From Planctomycetota bacterium (lineage in GTDB: Bacteria; Planctomycetota; UBA1135; UBA2386): DNA of 64,000 nt. This document shows positions 19,355-27,088 of this stretch, piece after piece. Position numbers and translations under genes: made by a program. Below the pieces are notes generated by a model, which was not told the origin of the DNA, ran no database searches, and saw nothing but the letters and a program-made list of their open reading frames with translations. The stretch covers positions 1 to 64,000 of the forward strand of contig JALORC010000015.1 of the NCBI GenBank assembly GCA_025459175.1, given 5' to 3'. Position 1 is the first letter of the stretch. Each line of letters opens with the position of its first letter.

Positions 19355-20521
19355 ATGACCGAACCGCTCTACGGCACCCCGCACCCGCACGGTCCGCTGC
19401 TCGGGCCGCTGTCGCCGCCGCTGCTGCGCAGCACCACCGCCGGCCAGCCCGACGCCGAGGCGCTGCGCGCGTTCGGGGCCGGCGAGCGCAGCGGCGAGTT
19501 CTACCAGCGGCTCGGCCACGGCAACGGCCGCGCGTTCGAGAGCCTGGTCGCCGAACTCGAGGGCGCCGACGGTGCGGTCGCGTTCGCCAGCGGCATGGCG
19601 GCGATGAGTGCGGCGTTGGCGGCGCACCTGCGCGCCGGCGATCGGGTGCTGCTCGCCGAGGAGATCTACGGCGGCACCTCGGCGTTCGCGCTGCACGACC
19701 TGGTCCGCTTCGGCGTCACCGTCGATCGCTTCTCGGCGCTCGATCTCGGTGGTCTGCGCGCCGCGCTGCAGCAGCCGGCGCGGCTGGTGGTGTTCGAGTC
19801 GCCGATCAATCCGACGCTGCGCGTGGTCGACGTGCGCGCGGTGGTGGCGCTCGCGCGCGCGGCCGGCGCCCGCACCGTGTTCGACGGCACCTTCGCGCCG
19901 CCGCCGATCCAGCGCGCGCTCGACCTCGGCGTCGATCTGGTCGTGCACTCGGCGACCAAGTTCTTCGGCGGTCACTCCGACGTGCTCGCCGGTGTGGTCG
20001 CCGGCCGCCACGAACTGCTCGGCCCGATCGAGGCCTACCGCCGCCGCAGCGGGGCGGTGCTGGCGCCGGACCCGGCCTGGCTGCTGTTGCGGTCCTGGCC
20101 GACGCTGGCGCTGCGCGTGCAGGCGCAGCAGGCGGCGGCGCTGGCGATCGCACAGGAACTGCACCACGACCTGCGCGCGGGCAGCCTGCAGCAGATCAGC
20201 TATCCGTGGCTGGTCGATCATCCCGACCATGCGCTGGCGCGCGCGCAGATGCAGGGCGGTGGTTGCGTGGTGTCGCTGACGCTGCCCGGCGGCCTGCCCG
20301 GCGCGCGCGCGGTGTTCGACCGCTTGCAGCGCATCGCCCGCGCGCCGAGCCACGGCGGCGTCGAGTCGCTGGCGACGCTGCCCGCATTCACGACCCATGC
20401 CGCGCTGTCGCCCGCACAGCGACAGCGAGCCGGCATCGCCGACGGCTTGCTGCGGGTGTCGGTCGGGCTCGAGGGCGTCGAGGTGTTGCTGGCCGACCTG
20501 CGGGCGGCGCTGCGGCGGTAG
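19355..20521 (+). CDS. PLP-dependent Cys/Met metabolism enzyme (cystathionine gamma-synthase/lyase family)
   Basis: A 388-residue fold-type I PLP enzyme. The cofactor lysine is Lys202 in HSATKFFGGHSDV. Other family features are FASGMAAMSAALAA (phosphate-binding loop), the YGGTSA segment with the stacking Tyr, VFESPINPTLRVVD, and the C-terminal SHGGVESLATLPA. Members carry out trans-sulfuration or methionine gamma-lyase reactions; the sequence alone does not settle which. It is divergent from the JAMM peptidase gene, a pairing that would suit a sulfur-transfer role for both. Confidence 0.9.
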   Translation: MTEPLYGTPHPHGPLLGPLSPPLLRSTTAGQPDAEALRAFGAGERSGEFYQRLGHGNGRAFESLVAELEGADGAVAFASGMAAMSAALAAHLRAGDRVLLAEEIYGGTSAFALHDLVRFGVTVDRFSALDLGGLRAALQQPARLVVFESPINPTLRVVDVRAVVALARAAGARTVFDGTFAPPPIQRALDLGVDLVVHSATKFFGGHSDVLAGVVAGRHELLGPIEAYRRRSGAVLAPDPAWLLLRSWPTLALRVQAQQAAALAIAQELHHDLRAGSLQQISYPWLVDHPDHALARAQMQGGGCVVSLTLPGGLPGARAVFDRLQRIARAPSHGGVESLATLPAFTTHAALSPAQRQRAGIADGLLRVSVGLEGVEVLLADLRAALRR

Positions 20522-20558
20522 CGGACGTTGCGCCGTGGCCTTTCCCGGTTGCTCCTGC

Positions 20559-20564
20559 TAGGTT
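20559..20564 (+). promoter_or_regulatory. TAGGTT -10-like box before ompH
   Basis: TAGGTT, preceded by GC, lies 33 bases before ATG 20598. No -35 match was recognised. Confidence 0.3.
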
Positions 20565-20597
20565 GCCGCGCCGCGATCCCCGCGCGCCGAACCCGCC

Positions 20598-21350
20598 ATG
20601 AAGCCATCCCGTTCCACGGCCCGTCCCTCCCTGGCCCTTGTCGCGCTGCTCAGCGCCGGCGCGGCGTTCGCCAGCCCGCGGCTCGCCGCGCAGGACCCCG
20701 CCGGCAGCGCCCAGGCGCCGGCGGTGCGGTCGCCGGCGCCGGTCGACGCGGGGGCTCGGCGCGCCGCCCCGACCGGCTTGACGATCGGCACCGTCGATCT
20801 GGTCAAGGCCTTCGACCAGTACCCGAAGTGGATCCGGCTCAAGGGCGAGCTCGGCAAGATGAGCGACCAGTTCGAGGACCAGATCAAGCAGATCAACAAG
20901 CGCCTCGAGGAGATCAAGGCGACGATCAGCGCCACCGCGCCCGAGTCCGACGAACGCAAGCGCGCCGAGTTCGATCTCGAGATGGGGCTGCAGCAGCGGC
21001 AGTGGTTGGCCAAGACGCTGCGCGACAAGGCACGCGCCGAGGAGGCCAAGGCGCTGCTGTCGGTCTACGAGGACGTCGAGGCGGCGATCGCCGTGGTGGC
21101 GCGCAGCCGCGGCGTGACGATGGTGCAGCGGGTGCACGACCTGGGGCCTGCCCCGGGCGACATCGCGACGCTCGCCGCCAAGGACATCGACAGCCGGCTG
21201 ATGGCCTTCGAGCGCAAGCAGGTCTGGTTCGCGGCCGCCGAGATCGATCTCACCGACGACCTGATCAAGCAGCTGATGGTGCCGGTGTCGGCGGCGAAGC
21301 CGGCCGCCGATCCGAAGCCCGCCGCGGAAGGCAATCGGGGAGGGAACTGA
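20598..21350 (+). CDS. OmpH/Skp-family periplasmic chaperone
   Basis: A 250-residue protein with a signal peptide (about 1-31, ending near RLAAQ) and a low-complexity linker. The OmpH domain follows, with TIGTVDLVKAFDQYPKW at its start and a long charged coiled coil (about 80-150) forming the tentacle helices. Skp-type chaperones hold outer-membrane proteins in the periplasm. It stands directly before the lipid A gene, the usual place for skp/ompH next to lpx genes, and is four bases from it. Confidence 0.88.
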   Translation: MKPSRSTARPSLALVALLSAGAAFASPRLAAQDPAGSAQAPAVRSPAPVDAGARRAAPTGLTIGTVDLVKAFDQYPKWIRLKGELGKMSDQFEDQIKQINKRLEEIKATISATAPESDERKRAEFDLEMGLQQRQWLAKTLRDKARAEEAKALLSVYEDVEAAIAVVARSRGVTMVQRVHDLGPAPGDIATLAAKDIDSRLMAFERKQVWFAAAEIDLTDDLIKQLMVPVSAAKPAADPKPAAEGNRGGN

Positions 21351-21354
21351 GCGA

Positions 21355-22692
21355 GTGGTCGCCAACGCCCCAGCTCCGGCTCCCGCGCGCATGCAGCGCA
21401 CGATCAAGAGCCCGGTCGAGTACCGCGGCACCGGCCTGCACTCCGGCAAGGAGATCAAGATCGTCGTGCGGCCGGCCGAGGCCGGCACCGGCGTCTCGTT
21501 CGTGCGCATCGACCTCGACGAGCACCCGGTGGTGCGCGCCTACGGCTCGAACATGAAGGCGCGCCAGCGCCGCACCTGCATCCAGGACGGCCGCGCCGAG
21601 GTCTACACCTGCGAGCACCTGCTGGCGGCGATGTACGCGCTCGGCATCGACAACGCGCTGGTCGAGATCGACGGCGAGGAGGTGCCGGGCCTCGACGGCG
21701 CCGCGCTCGACTTCTTCCGCGCGCTGCGCGACGCCGGCTCGGTCGAGACCAAGGCGCCGCGGCCGGTGTGGGCGGTCAAGCAACCGATCTACGTGCGCGA
21801 GGGCGCGGCGTCGATCGTGGCGCTGCCCGGCAGCGGCAAGCTGACGGTCGAGTACCACCTCGACTACGCGCCGAAGAACGGCACCTCGCCGGGCCAGAAG
21901 CAGCTGGTGCAGTTCGAGCTGACGCCCGACAACTTCGAGCGCGAGATCGCACCGGCGCGCACGTTCGTCATGGAGCACGAGGTCGACGCGCTGCGCGCGG
22001 CCGGACTCGGCAAGGGCGCCACGCCGCAGAACACGCTGGTGATGGGGCCGAACGGTCCGCAGCAGAACACGCTGCGCTGGGACGACGAGCTGGCGCGGCA
22101 CAAGATCCTCGACCTGATCGGCGACATCGCCAACGCCGGCGTCGACCTCGATGCGCACATCATCGCCACCCGTTCGGGCCACGGCCTCAACATGGCGCTG
22201 GTGCAGCGCATCCTCGAGGCGCGCGAACGCGAGCAGGAGCAGGGCGAGGCGCCGCTCGACACCGGGCTCGACATCCGGCAGATCCTCAAGCTGCTGCCGC
22301 ACCGCTATCCGTTCCTGCTGATCGACCGCGTGGTCGAGCTCGACGGCTTCCAGCGCGCGGTGGCGATCAAGAACGTCACCATCAACGAGCCGTTCTTCCA
22401 GGGCCACTGGCCCGAGCAGCCGATCATGCCGGGCGTGCTGCAGCTCGAGGCGATGGCGCAGCTGGCCGGCGTGCTGCTGCTGCGCAAGCTCGAGAACACC
22501 GGCAAGCTGGCGGTGCTGTGGAGCATCGACAAGGTCAAGATGCGCGGCGCGGTGGTGCCCGGCGACCAGCTGCGCATCGAGGTCGAGACGATCCGCGCCA
22601 AGCCCCAGGTCGGCCACGTGCGGGCCCGCACCAAGGTCGCCGGCAAGCTGGTCGCCGAGGCCGAACTGAAGTTCACGCTGGTCGACGCCTGA
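21355..22692 (+). CDS. lpxC/fabZ: Bifunctional UDP-3-O-acyl-GlcNAc deacetylase / 3-hydroxyacyl-ACP dehydratase
   Basis: A 445-residue fusion. LpxC (about 15-300) removes the acetyl group in the committed step of lipid A synthesis. Zinc ligands are His88 in TCEHLLAA and His249 plus Asp253 in HKILDLIGD, with SGHGLNM nearby. FabZ (about 310-445) dehydrates 3-hydroxyacyl-ACP, with catalytic His351 in GHWPEQPIMPGV and Glu365, spaced 14 residues apart as in free FabZ. The fusion is known in Bacteroidetes and Planctomycetes. GTG 21355 or ATG 21391 could be the start; the GTG is kept for its closeness to ompH. Confidence 0.95.
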   Translation: MVANAPAPAPARMQRTIKSPVEYRGTGLHSGKEIKIVVRPAEAGTGVSFVRIDLDEHPVVRAYGSNMKARQRRTCIQDGRAEVYTCEHLLAAMYALGIDNALVEIDGEEVPGLDGAALDFFRALRDAGSVETKAPRPVWAVKQPIYVREGAASIVALPGSGKLTVEYHLDYAPKNGTSPGQKQLVQFELTPDNFEREIAPARTFVMEHEVDALRAAGLGKGATPQNTLVMGPNGPQQNTLRWDDELARHKILDLIGDIANAGVDLDAHIIATRSGHGLNMALVQRILEAREREQEQGEAPLDTGLDIRQILKLLPHRYPFLLIDRVVELDGFQRAVAIKNVTINEPFFQGHWPEQPIMPGVLQLEAMAQLAGVLLLRKLENTGKLAVLWSIDKVKMRGAVVPGDQLRIEVETIRAKPQVGHVRARTKVAGKLVAEAELKFTLVDA

Positions 22693-23717
22693 TGAGCACC
22701 ACTCCGCTGGCCCGCGGCGCCCGGCCGCGCGTGGGGGTGGTCGGGGTCGGCCACCTCGGCAAGCACCACGCCCGGTTGCTGCAGGGCCTCGACTGCGAGC
22801 TGGTCGGCGTCGCCGATCCGAGCGAAGCGGCGCGCGACTACGCGCGCAGCACCTGGAACGTCGCCGCCTACGCCGACTACCGCGAACTGCTCGGCAAGGT
22901 CGACGCGGTGTCGGTGGTGGTGCCGACCAAGTTGCACCGCGAGGTCGCCAGCGTGTTCCTCGAGCACGGCGTCGACGTGCTGGTCGAGAAGCCGATCGCG
23001 CGCACCAGCGCCGACGGCCAGGCGTTGGTCGAACTGGCCGAGCGGCACGGCCGCGTGCTGCAGGTCGGCCACGTCGAACGCTTCAACCCGACGCTGCGCG
23101 GCATCGCCTCGATCGGCGCGCAGGCGCGCTACATCGAGTCGCACCGGCTGGCGCCGTTCAGCTTCCGCAGCACGGACATCGGCGTCGTGCTCGACCTGAT
23201 GATCCACGACCTCGATCTGGTGCTGGCGCTGGTGAAGAGCGAGATCGTCTCGGTCGACGCGTTCGGCGGCGCGGTGTTCACGCCGGCCGAGGACATGGCG
23301 TCGGCGATCATCAAGTTCCAGAACGGCGCCGTCGCGCACCTGACCGCCAACCGCGTCGCGCTGAAGCCGATGCGCAAGATGCGCGTGTTCAGCCAGGCCG
23401 GCTATGCGAGCCTCGACTTCCAGACCGCGCAGGGCATGGTGGTCAAGAAGGCACCGGGCTGGGACTTCGGCCAGCTCGACCTCGAGCGGCTCGACCGCGC
23501 GCAGATGGGCGACCTGTGGAAGTTCGTGTTCGACGGCCTGCTGCAGGTCGAGAACATCCAGCTCGACAGCGGCAATCCGCTGCAGGAGGAGCTCGCCGAC
23601 TTCCTGCGCTGTGTGCGCGACCGCGGCACGCCGATCGTCAGCGGCCGCGATGGCACCGCGGCGGTGGCCGCCGCCGAACGCGTGCTGGCCGCGATCGCGC
23701 GCAATCGCTGGCAGTGA
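22692..23717 (+). CDS. Gfo/Idh/MocA-family NAD(P)-dependent oxidoreductase
   Basis: A 341-residue sugar-type oxidoreductase. The Rossmann motif is VGVVGVGHLGKHH and the substrate-site motif is EKPIA, followed by VGHVERFNP and LDLMIHDLDL. It starts one base inside the lpxC-fabZ stop. Gfo/Idh proteins beside lpx genes include GnnA, which oxidises UDP-GlcNAc for making amide-linked lipid A, but no GnnB aminotransferase is seen here, so this role is only a possibility. Neither lpxA, lpxD nor lpxB is present in the window. Confidence 0.88.
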   Translation: MSTTPLARGARPRVGVVGVGHLGKHHARLLQGLDCELVGVADPSEAARDYARSTWNVAAYADYRELLGKVDAVSVVVPTKLHREVASVFLEHGVDVLVEKPIARTSADGQALVELAERHGRVLQVGHVERFNPTLRGIASIGAQARYIESHRLAPFSFRSTDIGVVLDLMIHDLDLVLALVKSEIVSVDAFGGAVFTPAEDMASAIIKFQNGAVAHLTANRVALKPMRKMRVFSQAGYASLDFQTAQGMVVKKAPGWDFGQLDLERLDRAQMGDLWKFVFDGLLQVENIQLDSGNPLQEELADFLRCVRDRGTPIVSGRDGTAAVAAAERVLAAIARNRWQ

Positions 23718-23803
23718 GCCGGCGGTCCGATCGCGATGCCGCGGGCCGGCGCCGGTATGCATGGAATGCCGCTGGGGACCGGTGCATCGACGGGCTAGAC
23801 TGC

Positions 23804-23834
23804 GCCCGCGATCTTTCGAGCGGGCTCCGTTTCT
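23804..23834 (+). terminator. Hairpin and T-rich tail after the Gfo/Idh gene
   Basis: A GC-only 6-bp stem (23804-23809 with 23820-23825), a 10-base loop and then TCCGTTTCT. It is the best intrinsic terminator candidate for the ompH-lpxC-gfo run. Confidence 0.45.
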
Positions 23835-23864
23835 GCTGTGTTCGAGCTGCACGCGGGCCAAAAA

Positions 23865-23996
23865 GTTGAACCGATGACCATTCCCCGGGCTCCGACCTCA
23901 GGGGCCAGGCGGGATCCGGAGACGGTGTCGTTCGCGGCATCGCCGGCCATTTCCCAAATGCCCCGGGGGGAGCCCACCTGAACCAGAGGGTTCAAC
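23865..23996 (+). ncRNA. Candidate 6S-like structured RNA
   Basis: An outer 8-bp stem (23865-23872 with 23989-23996) is followed by a large, nearly symmetric open bubble (14 and 13 bases), then a 7-bp stem (23887-23893 with 23969-23975). An interrupted stem then leads to an 8-bp apical hairpin with a TTCG loop (near 23922-23941). The 3' side of the bubble can itself form a small hairpin (GAACC/GGTTC). This matches the 6S RNA plan of closing stem, central bubble and terminal stem. A TAGACT box lies upstream and a bulged hairpin before a T-rich stretch lies near 24030-24039. No primary-sequence signature was recognised, so a structured 5' leader remains possible. Confidence 0.38.
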
Positions 23997-24166
23997 CGGC
24001 CTCCGTCGACGGCACAAGTGGAGCGGAGCCTCTCGATTTCCCCCTGTCCTTTGTTACCGTCGCGCTCCGTCGCTGTCCGGGCGGCGGCGCCCACGGTCAT
24101 GGCGCCGCTCGCGGTCGGAGCGATGTCGGTCGGCATTCGCGCGCGTCCTGCGCGCGGGAGGTGGTG

Positions 24167-25408
24167 ATGCGCGCATTCGTTCTCGGTCTGCTGGTGGCGG
24201 CGTTGGTCTGGTGGTGGTCCGGTGCTTCGGCCCGCGATTCGGCGGCGGCCGGCGGCGCGGTGCCGCCGGGAGCGCCGTCGACACCGGCCGCCGGTGCCGC
24301 GGAGATGGCATCGCTGCTGCCGCGGCCGGCCGCGGCACCGACCGCAGCCGGCAACCAGCCGGTCGCCAGTGAGCCGCTGACCGCCGGCGCCGGCACGCCC
24401 GCTCCGGCACCCGCCGAACCGCCGCCGGCGGCCGCGTCGGGGGCCGCGCTCGACGAGTTGCTGCCGCGGCTGCAGCGCCGCGAGCCGGCTGCGATCGCCG
24501 CTGGCTGGGCGGTCGCCGCCGCCGGCGTGCCCGCCGATCGCGACCGCGTGCTGCCGGCGCTCAAGCCCGCGGGCGACGACCTGGTCGCGTTGATCGAGGG
24601 CCTCGGCCCGGACAACGCGTTCCTGCACAGCGCCGAAGGGCGCGGCCTCGCCGACAAGGCGGTCACGGCGGCGATGGCGCTGCCCGACCCGCAGGCCGTG
24701 GTGGCCGGCACGGCGTTGCTCGAGCGCATGCTGCGCGGTCGGATCCAGAAGCAGGACCAGCAGGCGCGGCTGTTCGTCGACGAGACCTACCGCCAGCATC
24801 GCATCCGCGTCGATCGCTGGCTGTGTGATCCGACCAACGTCGCCGGCGCCCGCAGCTACACGATCGCCAAGGGCGACTCGCTGGCGCGCATCGCCCAGCG
24901 GTTCCGCAAGGAAGGGCTGGCGGTCGAGGAGGGCACGCTGGCGGTGCTGAACCGGATCAGCAACCCGAACTCGATCCAGGTCGGTCAGAAGATCAAGGTC
25001 CCGGTCGCGCCGATCACCGCCGTGCTCGAGAAGCGCAGTTTCGGCTTCGCGGTCTACTCCGGCGACCAGATCCTGCGCCTCTACTGGGTCGGCCACGGTG
25101 CCAACGACCGCACGCCGGTCACCGAGTTCAAGGTCGGCGACAAGCAGCCGCAGCCGGCCTGGACCTCGCCGGAGGGCGAGGTCTACGGCTATGGCCACCC
25201 GAAGAACATCCTCGGCGAATACTTCATCAAGTTCCTGCACGAGTCCTACACCGGCTTCGGCGCGCACGGCACGACGCTGCCGGACACGATCGGCACGATG
25301 TCATCGATGGGCTGCATCCGGATGTACGACGCCGACATCGCCGAGCTGTTCAAGATCCTGCCGCGCGGCGCGAAGGTGATCGTGCGCGCGACCGAGTCGC
25401 TGCGCTGA
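24167..25408 (+). CDS. LysM and L,D-transpeptidase (YkuD) protein
   Basis: A 413-residue envelope protein with an N-terminal membrane anchor (about 1-15), a long Ala/Pro linker and a LysM domain (about 222-277, YTIAKGDSLARIAQRF). The YkuD domain (about 285-405) ends in the active-site segment GAHGTTLP...SSMGCIRM with the catalytic Cys. Such enzymes make 3-3 crosslinks or attach proteins to peptidoglycan, and LysM binds the glycan. Two GTG codons precede the ATG in frame; ATG 24167 is chosen because GGGAGG stands five bases before it. Confidence 0.93.
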   Translation: MRAFVLGLLVAALVWWWSGASARDSAAAGGAVPPGAPSTPAAGAAEMASLLPRPAAAPTAAGNQPVASEPLTAGAGTPAPAPAEPPPAAASGAALDELLPRLQRREPAAIAAGWAVAAAGVPADRDRVLPALKPAGDDLVALIEGLGPDNAFLHSAEGRGLADKAVTAAMALPDPQAVVAGTALLERMLRGRIQKQDQQARLFVDETYRQHRIRVDRWLCDPTNVAGARSYTIAKGDSLARIAQRFRKEGLAVEEGTLAVLNRISNPNSIQVGQKIKVPVAPITAVLEKRSFGFAVYSGDQILRLYWVGHGANDRTPVTEFKVGDKQPQPAWTSPEGEVYGYGHPKNILGEYFIKFLHESYTGFGAHGTTLPDTIGTMSSMGCIRMYDADIAELFKILPRGAKVIVRATESLR

Positions 25409-25514
25409 AGGTCGCTGCCCTGAACCGGCGGCCGGGCCGCGGCGAGCGCCCGGCCTCGTTCCGAGACGCGTCGCTGTGGCCGCGGGTGCGATCGTTCGAA
25501 AAGAACGGTGCATC

Positions 25515-26342
25515 ATGTCGCTCGCGCTCGCCGTCACTGCCGGAGTCACACTGCTGGCCGCGCATTGGGTGCTGCCGCAGCTGTGGCTGCGCCGCTCGCG
25601 CGCGCGCCTCGCCGCCGCCTGCCGCCGGCGGCGAGCGATCGCGATCACGTTCGACGACGGGCCGGGGCGGCAGCTGACGCCGATGGTCGGCGCGAGCCTG
25701 CAGCGCGCGCGCATCCGGGCGACGTTCTTCCTGCTGGCGGCGAACGTGCGCGGCAACGAGGACATCGTGCACGAGCTGATGCGCGCCGGCCACGAGCTCG
25801 GCTCGCACGGCTGCGCCCACGTGCACCACATGTGGTCGTGGCCCTGGGTCGGTTGGTTGGACACCCGCGCCGGCTGGCGCGGCCTGCAGGCCGTCACCGG
25901 CCGGGCGCCGCGCGGCTGCCCGTTCCGGCCGCCGTACGGCAAACTGAACCTGCTGTCGTGGCTCGATTGCTGGTGGCGGCGCACCCCGGTGGTCGGCTGG
26001 ACCCACGACGGCTTCGACACCCGCACCGGCGCCGACAAGTCGCCGGCGGAGCTGGCCGCCGAGCTGCGGGCGAGCGGTGGTGGGGTGGTGCTGCTGCACG
26101 ACTTCGATCGCGAGGTCGGCGATGCCGGGGCCGGGGTGCTGGCCAAGCTGGAAGCGGTGCTGGCGTTGCAGCAGGAGGGCTATCGGTTCGTGTCGGTCAG
26201 CGAACTGCTGTCGCCCGCGCCGCGCCCCGGCCGACCGCGCCCGCAGCTGCGAGCGGTCTACCGCACCAGGCGCACATCGGCGACCTTCCAAGTGCAGGCG
26301 AAGCCGGCGGATTCGATCGCCTCGAGGGGCACCGGCCGGTAG
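25515..26342 (+). CDS. NodB-type polysaccharide deacetylase
   Basis: A 275-residue carbohydrate esterase family 4 protein with a membrane segment at the N-terminus (about 1-18). NodB motifs are ITFDDGPG (metal and catalytic Asp), the HGCAH zinc-His element in GHELGSHGCAHVH, FRPPYGK and LLHDF. It would remove acetyl groups from a glycan such as peptidoglycan, matching the L,D-transpeptidase just upstream. Its last 28 codons overlap the tail of the convergent lipoprotein gene, and those residues look less family-like than the rest. Confidence 0.88.
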   Translation: MSLALAVTAGVTLLAAHWVLPQLWLRRSRARLAAACRRRRAIAITFDDGPGRQLTPMVGASLQRARIRATFFLLAANVRGNEDIVHELMRAGHELGSHGCAHVHHMWSWPWVGWLDTRAGWRGLQAVTGRAPRGCPFRPPYGKLNLLSWLDCWWRRTPVVGWTHDGFDTRTGADKSPAELAAELRASGGGVVLLHDFDREVGDAGAGVLAKLEAVLALQQEGYRFVSVSELLSPAPRPGRPRPQLRAVYRTRRTSATFQVQAKPADSIASRGTGR

Positions 26343-26902
26343 CTGTCGTCGGGCTGGAGCGCGGCATCGATCGACAGCGGCGCGAACGTGAGGCGGTTCC
26401 TGGTGTCGTCGTCGGGGTCGAGGTTGCTGGTCACGAAGCCGGCCAGCGACTGCACCGGGGCACCGGGCTCGGCCAGCGAGCCGTCGGCGCGCCGCCAGCG
26501 GACTTCCCACTTGGCCTGGCGCACGAGCTGCAGTTCGACCGCATGCCCCTCGACGTCGAGCCGCAGCGAGGCGCGGTCGGGGCCGTGCCGCTGTGCCGTC
26601 GGCACGTTCGCGTAGCCCGCCACGTGCAGGCCGGGGTTCTGCGCGAGGATGCGGGGCCAGGCCAGCTGCATCGTCATGCTGTTGAGTTCGAGGCGGCTGC
26701 GGTAGTCGTTGGACAGGCTCAGGTAGACGACCTCCGGCTCGTCGCGGCGCAGCGCCTCGAACAGCGTGCGGGCGGCCGCTTCTGGCGTCGTGTAGTCGAC
26801 CGAGATCCACGGCGTGCGATCGGGGCCGCAGAAGAACCGCGCGAACGAGCAGCAGCCCGACAGCGGCACCAGGAGCAACACGGCGAGCGACGCAGCGCGC
26901 AT
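26258..26902 (-). CDS. Predicted lipoprotein of unknown function
   Basis: A 214-residue protein with a lipobox (VPLSGC, Cys17). Near the N-terminus TPEAAARTLFEALRRDEPEVVY resembles the start of NTF2/DUF4878-like folds. The rest is a mix of beta segments (ASLRLDVEGHAVELQLVRQAKWEVRW), so an NTF2-like sensor or carrier is possible. I do not recognise the family. Its C-terminus overlaps the deacetylase on the other strand by 85 bases. Confidence 0.68.
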   Translation of the reverse strand: MRAASLAVLLLVPLSGCCSFARFFCGPDRTPWISVDYTTPEAAARTLFEALRRDEPEVVYLSLSNDYRSRLELNSMTMQLAWPRILAQNPGLHVAGYANVPTAQRHGPDRASLRLDVEGHAVELQLVRQAKWEVRWRRADGSLAEPGAPVQSLAGFVTSNLDPDDDTRNRLTFAPLSIDAALQPDDSYRPVPLEAIESAGFACTWKVADVRLVR

Positions 26903-27033
26903 CGGCCCATGGTGCGGGGCGCCGGCGGCGATGCAATGCTCTGGCGCGGGAACCGCCGCGGCCCCGCTGCCCCGGTCGCGCCGGTCGGTCGCGCTGGTTC
27001 GCCGGGGCGGGAGTTTTTGGGGCGGCCGACGGC

Positions 27034-27039
27034 TATAGT
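27034..27039 (+). promoter_or_regulatory. TATAGT -10-like box for the DUF1573 gene
   Basis: TATAGT, the closest match to the TATAAT consensus in the window, lies 49 bases before ATG 27089. Right after the expected start of transcription is a CCCC-GCAA-GGGG hairpin (27045-27056) with a GNRA loop. Confidence 0.4.
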
Positions 27040-27088
27040 GCCCGCCCCGCAAGGGGAGCCCGGAGTTCCCCTGACCAACTTTCCTGCC

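Larger units (their letters stand above)
23718..24166. other. Gene-free stretch between oxidoreductase and L,D-transpeptidase
   Basis: It contains a terminator-like hairpin, a TAGACT box (23796-23801), a long 6S-like fold and, at its right end, a short GC-palindrome just before the ribosome-binding site GGGAGG (24156-24161). No coding frame is supported. Confidence 0.6.

Noticed and set aside
23865-23996. SRP RNA, tmRNA or RNase P RNA
   Set aside because: The conserved sequence signatures of these RNAs (for example the SRP GGAAGGAAGCAGCC-type loop) were not found; only the general 6S form fits.
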